From NCBI GenBank assembly GCA_013115125.1, contig JABANN010000136.1, positions 1 to 63,504 of the forward strand: 63,504 nt of DNA, in the 5' to 3' direction. Below, in pieces: positions 57,315 to 63,504 of this stretch. Position 1 is the stretch's first letter, and the number at the start of each line of letters is the position of its first letter. Below the pieces are notes generated by a model, which was not told the origin of the DNA, made no database searches, and was given only the letters and a program-made list of their open reading frames with translations. A program made the position numbers and the translations under genes. This stretch comes from Perkinsus olseni (Eukaryota; Perkinsozoa; Perkinsida).

Positions 57315-58304
57315 ATGGCCTCCTCGAATCTCCTCTTCAACAGTACATTCCGGCGCGTCACCTTGATGAGTATTCTGCTGGTATACTTCACCGGGGCCAC
57401 ACAGTTCAGACAGCAAGAGCTGCTGTATGGACGGGTACACGGTGTCGGAGCGGAGTACTTTTTTATACCGAGAGACGAAGTCCCCATCCCCGACATCGCC
57501 ACTGCTCATCGACTCTACCTAACTGACCATTACGCTCTCTTCGAAGGGAAGGTGAGGAGCCAAGCGAGGAGGGATCAGCCTGACTGGACAGATTTGGACA
57601 CAATGAGTTTCCCGCTGCACAACTCCTGGCAGAGTAATCATGACGTTGTGACCAAGGCTAGGATTTACCGTCTGAAAGATGGCGGAACTTTGGAGTACAT
57701 TGCTGACGTCGTTAAAGGCGAAAGATGCTTCGATAACGTTCGTCAAAGGAAGGATTCTGATAGCGAGGAAAAGTACGAGGCCGCACCAGAGAGCATCGAA
57801 CGCGAGTTGCATCTGATCTGCCTGAGCGGCTTCTCTGCACTTCATCCCATCACTGACTTATCGGTGCTGGATGGTAATTACACCGGCAGCCGGCAGGGAA
57901 GGGAATCCTGGTTCGAATTCCGTAAGGGTAAAGTTGCAGACGCGAAACTCACAGTAAAACATATCGACAAGGATTTTTTCTGTGCGATCTACTACCCGCT
58001 TTGCGATGGAGTGATACTTATCGAAGCGCCCGGGTGGCGGAAGTCTATCGAGTAATCGATTCACTATTCGATTCTGAAGAAATCGAAAGTCCAGACACAA
58101 CGGGGCTGGAGACTTGCTTCGTGGCGGAGGAAGAGTAAGAGAAAATTCTCGAGTGGTGAAGAAGGAGCTGGTCTGCTCGACGATGATGACGAGTCGAATG
58201 TGATTTGCGGTGCTAAGGACGTGAGAAGGCGGCTCACCCGTGATACCCTCGATAAATGGGACTGTCATTTGTCCGATGACTTCGCGCTCAAAGTACGTAT
58301 ATAG
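57315..58304 (+). pseudogene. Secreted protein family, copy 2, with an in-frame stop
   Basis: Signal peptide MASSNLLFNSTFRRVTLMSI then LLVYFTGATQF. The frame is open for 246 codons to a TAA at 58053-58055, where the paralogs have AAA/AAG-type codons (copy 3: S-I-E-K-S). The same frame then continues to the normal family end (GLLDDDDESNV; WDCHLSDDFALKVRI) with the stop at 58302-58304. So a single nonsense change cuts off about 82 residues, including the basic and acidic C-terminal runs. A shortened protein may still be made. Confidence 0.85.
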
Positions 58305-58834
58305 ACGGGCAGAGAGACTTGTTAATCCTGTAGATTTCTGTGCTTACAAAACGTTGTTTGAAGTGAAAGAGACGACGTTATGGAGGATGAACCTGACGAG
58401 AATAATAAGCCTTATAGCAATGTCTAATACGTAAAAGTTCTCTCTCTTTTCTTAGTATGTTGATCGTGAAGCATTGCCGTTCATCGTGGAGTCAAAACGT
58501 TTGTGCGCGAAGGTTATCTGTCATTCATCTGGGCTGCGTTCAGTGATACGTGTCGCGGCGACACTGTCGCCGTACAACTCGAACTAGATGCGCAACACAA
58601 ACCGTGGGTAAGCTGGACAGTAATAGTTGTAGCGTAGGACGATCGGACCTCGAGTCAAGGAGGCTCGAACCGCAAACTGAATGCAAACTCTGAATGATCT
58701 TCCAACGTCTACCAAATCCAGGGAAACCTCAAGCTTAGGGGCACGCAAGTACATAGCTTGAGCGAGGCGAACCGTTGTACCAATACAAAGGCGAGCGAAG
58801 GTAACACGAGTTCCTTCCACTCACGGTCGACTCC

Positions 58835-59150
58835 CATCCCAAGGGATTCTTGGAAGCACTTTGAAATCGAACAGCGGAGCGGGGCAGCGCTGGCGGGGCC
58901 TATGCTCAGAATCTGGCCCATCGATTAGACTAAAACGAGTTTTACTCGAAAATGTGAGCTAAACTGGATGGACGTTGCAGATCCTCTCTCTGCGCATTTC
59001 ACAGCATTCAATCTTGGGTGTTCTCGAGTGTGGTGTTCGCTCTCGCAGGTGCGGTTTTGGCGTCACTAACAACTAGGGTACATGAACCAAACTCTTCGAG
59101 GAAAGCATTGCAGAATCAGTTACATTTGTCTTATCTCGTGTTGTAAGAGT
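58835..59150 (+). pseudogene. Duplicated 3' fragment of GCP2
   Basis: Closely similar to 53366-53700, i.e. the last GCP2 exon and its downstream flank. The coding copy LAHRLDYNEFY is here interrupted (the codon after L-D is TAA) and nothing of the rest of GCP2 lies upstream. It sits in the spacer between secreted-protein copies 2 and 3, so this unit was copied from the one next to GCP2. Confidence 0.88.
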
Positions 59151-59754
59151 GCACCGATGGGAGCCGCTAAGGGTTGACACGGCAAAAGACTTCACCATTC
59201 AAACATCTATTCGGTCTAGGGTGAGGCGGCCGCTATGCCGGCGGTGGTCGAGGATATCGTATGAGCGAGTAAAGGCAGCAGTTTGACGTTAGGGTTGAAA
59301 TAGGGACATCCAACGAGTTGGCGAGTACAGAGGGCAGCTTAGTGGCGGGCCCAACAGCGGGTTCAATTGAGCCAAGAAGGCTCCCGTTTTATGATTAAGG
59401 AAGACAATCTCGCCTTAAAAGACGCCAATCTCGTGCATGTCAATTCCTCCTGCTTCCACTTCGATCGATCATCGGGGTGTGCCCTTCGAGTTGAAGAAGC
59501 ACGGGCTCCCTCGAGCGGCTTGCATTTCCCTGGTTGCTCCTCTCTTGGAGGTGTCGCTCTTCCTTAGGATTTGGCATCCCTCATTACTCGCGGTGAGATG
59601 CAGTCACAAGAGGGGCCAAGAAGCTCCTTGAAAGCTGAACGCGTCGACAGACGATCAGCGACGTAGCAATAGTTCATCCGATTCTTCTCTCCCTTCCCGT
59701 TCGATGCATGACGCAGCTTCTGTGCTCGGTGAGATGCGCTTGACGAATAAGGCC

Positions 59755-59815
59755 AGCGTGAATGCAGGTGAATGATGATTGAGTCCTAAGACTTACATTT
59801 GCATGCGTTCACGCT
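59755..59815. repeat. Inverted repeat in the leader of copy 3
   Basis: AGCGTGAATGCA (59755-59766) and TGCATGCGTTCACGCT (59800-59815) are complementary with a 4-nt bulge. They end about 94 nt upstream of the ATG at 59909. The same element precedes copy 4. Confidence 0.8.
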
Positions 59816-59908
59816 ACCCTAATTGAGGCTAGTTAGCTCGATAAGGCTCTTAACCCCGTCAACGATGCGTTGACAATGAATCTTGACCTGGTTTTGAACC
59901 CTTCTTCA

Positions 59909-60898
59909 ATGGCCTCCTCGAATCTCCTCTTCAACAGTACATTCCGGCGCGTCACCTTGATGAGTATTCTGCTGGTATACTTCACCGGGGCCACACAGTT
60001 CAGACAGCAAGAACTGCTGTATGGACGGGTACACGGTGTCGGAGCGGAGTACTTTTTTATACCGAGAGACGAAGTCCCCATCCCCGACATCGCCACTGCT
60101 CATCGACTCTACCTAACTGACCATTACGCTCTCTTCGAAGGGAAGGTGAGGAGCCAAGCGAGGAGGGATCAGCCGGACTGGACAGAGTTGACAACAATAA
60201 GTTTTCCACTGCACAACTCCTGGCAATATAATCATGACGTTGTCACCAAGGCCAGGATTTACCGTTTGAAAGATGGTGAAACTTCGGAGTACACTGCTGA
60301 CGTCGTTAAAGGCAAAAGATGCTTCGATAACGTTCGTGAAAGGAAGGATTCTGATGACGACGAAGAGTACGAGGCCGCACCAGAGAGCATCGAACGCGAG
60401 TTGCATCTGATCTGCCTGGGCGGCTTCTCTGCACTTCATCCCAGCACTGACTTGTCGGTGCTGGATGGTAATTACACCGGCAGCCGGCAGGGGAGGGAGT
60501 CCTGGTTCGAATTCCGTAAGGGTAGAGTTAGAGACGCGAAGCTCACTGTAGAAGAGGTATACAAGGAGCATCTCCACGCAATTTACTACCCGCTCTGCGA
60601 TGGGGTGATACTTATCGAAGCGCCTGGGTGGCGCAAGTCAATTGAGAAATCGCCTTCTTATTCAATTCTGAAGAAATCGAAAGTCCAGAAGCAACGAGGC
60701 TGGAGTCTTGCTTCGTGGCGGAGGAGAAGGAGTACGAGGAACTCCTCGCCTGGCGAAGGGGCTGGTCTGCTCGACGATGATGACGAGTCGAACGTGATCT
60801 GCGGTGCTAATCATGTGAGAAGACGCCTTACCCGTGATATCCTCGATAGATGGGACTGTCACTTGTCCAATGACTTCGGGCTCAAAGCACGGGTGTAG
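59909..60898 (+). CDS. Secreted protein family, copy 3
   Basis: Intact single exon, 329 residues. MASSNLLFNSTFRRVTLMSI then LLVYFTGATQFRQQELLYGR. The frame is also open upstream to an ATG at 59876, but the paralogs share the start at 59909, and the signal peptide lies best there. N-terminal third nearly identical to copy 2. C-terminal region ESNVICGANHVRRRLTRDIL, DRWDCHLSND, also copy-2-like. Same NYTG glycosylation site and GLLDDDDESN acidic block. Function unknown. Confidence 0.87.
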   Translation: MASSNLLFNSTFRRVTLMSILLVYFTGATQFRQQELLYGRVHGVGAEYFFIPRDEVPIPDIATAHRLYLTDHYALFEGKVRSQARRDQPDWTELTTISFPLHNSWQYNHDVVTKARIYRLKDGETSEYTADVVKGKRCFDNVRERKDSDDDEEYEAAPESIERELHLICLGGFSALHPSTDLSVLDGNYTGSRQGRESWFEFRKGRVRDAKLTVEEVYKEHLHAIYYPLCDGVILIEAPGWRKSIEKSPSYSILKKSKVQKQRGWSLASWRRRRSTRNSSPGEGAGLLDDDDESNVICGANHVRRRLTRDILDRWDCHLSNDFGLKARV

Positions 60899-61821
60899 AC
60901 GAGCAGGAAGGACACTTGTTAATCCTGTAGATTTCTGTGCTTGCAAAACGCTGTTCGAAGTGAGAGAGACGAGTCGTCGTGGAAGATGATCCCAATGAGA
61001 ATAAGAAGCTTGCCGGTTATCTCAGATGTGTATAAGTTCGTTCCCCTTTCCTAGCATGTTGATCGTGAAGCATCATTGTTTATCGTTGAATGTAAGCGTT
61101 TGTGCGCGGAGGTTATCATTCAATCATCTGGGCTGCGTTCACAGTCCGGAACCATGTATTGCTCAAGGAAACCTTGGACTCACACACCCTTGCACTTGGC
61201 CGGTGAGAGCCGTTGTAATTGGCCTTCTTGAACTACGCCCGAAGCAAGCGCCTAGGGCGGAGGAGACGCCTATTTGGCCTTGGGTGAGGCGGCCGCTCTG
61301 CCAGCGGTCGAGGATATCACATTAGCGAGTAAAGACAACAGTTTGGCGCTAAGGTCGAAGTAGGGGCCGCCAACGAGTTGGCGAATGAAGAGGACAGTTT
61401 AGCGGCGAGCTCAACGGGGAGTCATGTTCAGCCAAAAATGCTCCCAGATTCATGATCAAGAGACATCAATCTCGGGGATGCTGCCCCGGGATAACCCCTG
61501 GAATCGTGCCTCCACGACATTTCCTATGCTTCCACTTCGATCGATCGCTGGGGTGCGCCCTTCGGGTTAAATAAGCACCAGCCCACTCGAGCGGCTCGGA
61601 TTTCCACGGACTACTCCCCTCTTGAGGCTGCCGCTCCTGCTTAAAATTCGGGATCCCTCATCATGCTCGGTGAGGTGCAGTCATAAGAGAGGCCAAGAGG
61701 TTCCTTGGAAGCGAGACGTGTCGACAGAAAGGACTGCGCGCAGCACCGGCGTAGTCCGAATCTTCCCTCCCTTCAACCACACAGCTCCTGTGCTCGTTGA
61801 GATACGCTGGACGAACGAGGC

Positions 61822-61879
61822 TAACGTGAACGCATGCAAGATTGAGTCTCAAGAGTTAATCTTGCATGGGTTCACGGTA
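61822..61879. repeat. Inverted repeat in the leader of copy 4
   Basis: Arms of 22 nt (starting TAACGTGAACGCATGCAAG and AATCTTGCATGGGTTCACG) pair with only two mismatches around a 14-nt loop. It ends 91 nt upstream of the family start codon position at 61971. Confidence 0.9.
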
Positions 61880-61970
61880 GAAAATTGAGACAAGTTAGCT
61901 AGTTGGGGCTCTTAAGCCCGTCAAGGATGCGTTGACAACGAACCATGATCTAGCTTCGAACCCTTCTTTA

Positions 61971-62961
61971 ATGGCCTCCTCGAATCTTCTCGTCAACAGT
62001 TTATTCCGACTCGTCAAGTATCTTGGTGGGTATCGTACTGGTATCTTCCACCGGGGCGACTGACTTCAGACAGCAAGAACTGCTGTATGGACGGGTCCAC
62101 GGTGACGGAGCGGAGTATTTTTTCATACCGAGAGACGAAGTCTCCATCCCCGACATCGCCACTGCTCATCGACTCTACCTAACTAAGCATTACGCTCACT
62201 TCGAAGGGAAAGTGAGGAGTGAAGCGAGTGGGCACCAGCCAGACTGGACAGAGTTGGACACAATAAGTTTCCCACTGCACAACTCCTGGCAATATAATCA
62301 TGATGTTGTGACCAAGGCTAGGATTTACCGTCTCAAGGATGGTGAAACTGCGGAATACATTGCTGACGTCGTTAAGGACGAAAGATGCTTCGATAATATT
62401 CGTCGAAGGAAGGATTCTGATGTCGAAGAGTACAAGGCCGCACCAGAGAGCATCGAACGCGAGTTGCATCTGATCTGCCTGGGAGGCTTGTCTGCACTTC
62501 AACCCATCACTGACTTATCGGTGCTGGATGGTAATTACACAGGTATGCGCCAGGGAAGGGACTCCTGGTTCGAGTTCCGTAAGGGTAAAGTTGCTGACGC
62601 GACGCTCACTGTAAAACAGATCGACAAGGAATTTTTCTATGCGATCTACTACCCGCTTTGCGATGGGGTGATACTGGCTGAAGTACCAACCATGCACTCT
62701 TCTGTTGAAAAAGTGCCCACCTATACGATTTTTGAGAAATCGATGGTTCAGAAGCAACGCGTCTGGAGTCTTGCTTCGTGGAGAAGGAGACGTCAAAGAG
62801 CCGCCGCCGGTGGTGATGAAGGTGCTGGTCTACTAGACGATGATGATGAGTCGAACGCACTATGCCGTGCTACGCATTTGAGAAGGAGGCTTAGTCACGA
62901 TGTCCTCTACAACTGGGATTGTCACTTGCCCAATTCCTTCCTCCTTAAAGCAAATTTATAG
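61971..62961 (+). pseudogene. Secreted protein family, copy 4, start region frame-broken
   Basis: The family ATG at 61971 opens MASSNLLVNSLFRLVKYLGG and stops after about 30 codons, because the signal-peptide region is 4 nt longer than in copy 3 between the ATG and the CAGACAGCAAG block. The body from about 62023 to 62961 is otherwise fully open: TDFRQQELLYGRVHGDGAEY through GLLDDDDESNALCRATHLRR to NSFLLKANL. With no in-frame ATG ahead of the body, secretion is probably lost. A cryptic short intron or a non-ATG start would rescue it. Its N-terminal half matches copies 2/3, its C-terminal part copy 1. Confidence 0.8.
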
Positions 62962-63504
62962 ACGAGCCGGAATGAAGCTTATTATTTCCGAAGGTATCTG
63001 TGAACGCCAGTAGATATGAGTTTTGATGTCGAGGAGCAGCCTTCCGCTGTCATTGAATGTTTATAAGTTCGTGCAGCCTAATCAGTCTTTTTATCACCCA
63101 GAGTATGTATTGGGAGGTCCTGCAGACTCTGGATTCGCATGTCATACAATAAGTTATTGCCGGTAAACAGCGATGACTCATAAGTGAGGCTACACACAGC
63201 CCTGCACCCGGAATAGAGTACTGAACAGAGCTGCGTTCACAGTCAATAACAATTTCTTGCTCGGAAGAGCTTGCGATTCATACCCCCTTGCTTTGGTCTG
63301 GTAGAAGCTGGGGAAGCCTTGCAGCACGGTCGTGTAGAGCGCTACAGAAAAGCGTAGCAAATGCGTGTTTCGGACGCTCTCGGTTGTAACCGCAACCCAA
63401 GGTCGTTCACTCGTATTGAATCGATAGGTGTAAACTGACTGCCGGAGATTGAGATGGCTCAGCCATCATGGCTGTCTCCCGAGTCGGGAATTGTCGGGAG
63501 CGCC
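62962..63504. other. 3' spacer of the last array unit
   Basis: Contains the array landmark CTGCGTTCACAGTC near 63232 and a small perfect palindrome (GATGGCTCAGCCATC) near 63454. No coding exon. Confidence 0.6.

Larger units (their letters stand above)
53860..63504 (+). repeat. Tandem array of about four gene-bearing units, running off the window
   Basis: Shared landmarks recur in each unit: GGTGAGGCGG(T/C)CGC, GCGAGTAAAG(A/G)CA, CTTCGATCGATC, a leader with an inverted repeat, the gene, and in most units a 3' spacer with GATCGTGAAGCATCATTG and CTGCGTTCACAGTC. Gene starts at 54761, 57315, 59909 and 61971 give unit lengths of about 2.6, 2.6 and 2.1 kb. The last spacer continues to the window edge, so more copies may follow. 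Confidence 0.9.

Noticed and set aside
1-63504. Retroelements, DNA transposons with transposase, CRISPR arrays, rRNA
   Set aside because: I looked for reverse transcriptase, integrase, transposase, capsid and helicase motifs, direct-repeat arrays and rRNA signatures on both strands and saw none.

Overview
The window reads as nuclear DNA of a protist with compact, intron-rich genes on both strands. Most introns I could place by reading frame and protein homology are 44-60 nt, GT-AG, and the standard code is used. A calcium-dependent protein kinase (kinase plus four EF-hands), a lipoyl synthase, a gamma-tubulin complex protein and tandem families of lineage-specific secreted proteins fit an alveolate. 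The intron style and lineage-specific gene content point to Perkinsus or a relative. That placement is inference; no taxonomic marker gene is present.

Layout. 0-5 kb: a glutathione S-transferase on the minus strand, otherwise no clear genes. 4.9-11.8 kb: two minus-strand paralogs, each with an N-terminal FYVE-type zinc finger, one C2 domain and an MCTP-like membrane tail. 12-15 kb: an unknown gene, a CKS1 homolog and tRNA-His. 15.6-20.6 kb: a long plus-strand multi-exon coding region I cannot name. 21.1-23.2 kb: a 59-residue membrane microprotein and a secreted cysteine-rich protein. 24.2-29.1 kb (minus): a KOW-domain protein and a long WD40 protein. 29.7-31.6 kb: CDPK. 32.3-34.5 kb (minus): the ribosome-biogenesis WD40 protein DCAF13/SOF1. 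34.8 kb: tRNA-Cys. 35.1-37.3 kb: lipoyl synthase. 37.5-46.4 kb: a family of lineage-specific proteins sharing a phase-1 intron position. 46.7-49.3 kb: unresolved coding on both strands. 49.4-53.5 kb: gamma-tubulin complex component 2. 53.9 kb to the end: a tandem array of four genes for a secreted protein family, with decayed members.

The most unusual signal is a 19-20 nt word (AATTTCGTGGCGC[A]GTGACG and close variants) found six times. It is always in the sense orientation of the gene. Four copies lie inside four separate short introns of three unrelated genes, and two lie just upstream of one of those genes. Three other introns carry a tRNA B-box-like word in antisense. Together these suggest that some introns here derive from, or carry, a mobile or functional short element (introner-like). 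The array at the right end shows recombination in progress: a copied 3' fragment of the neighbouring GCP2 gene, a mosaic gene, one nonsense allele and one copy with a broken signal peptide.
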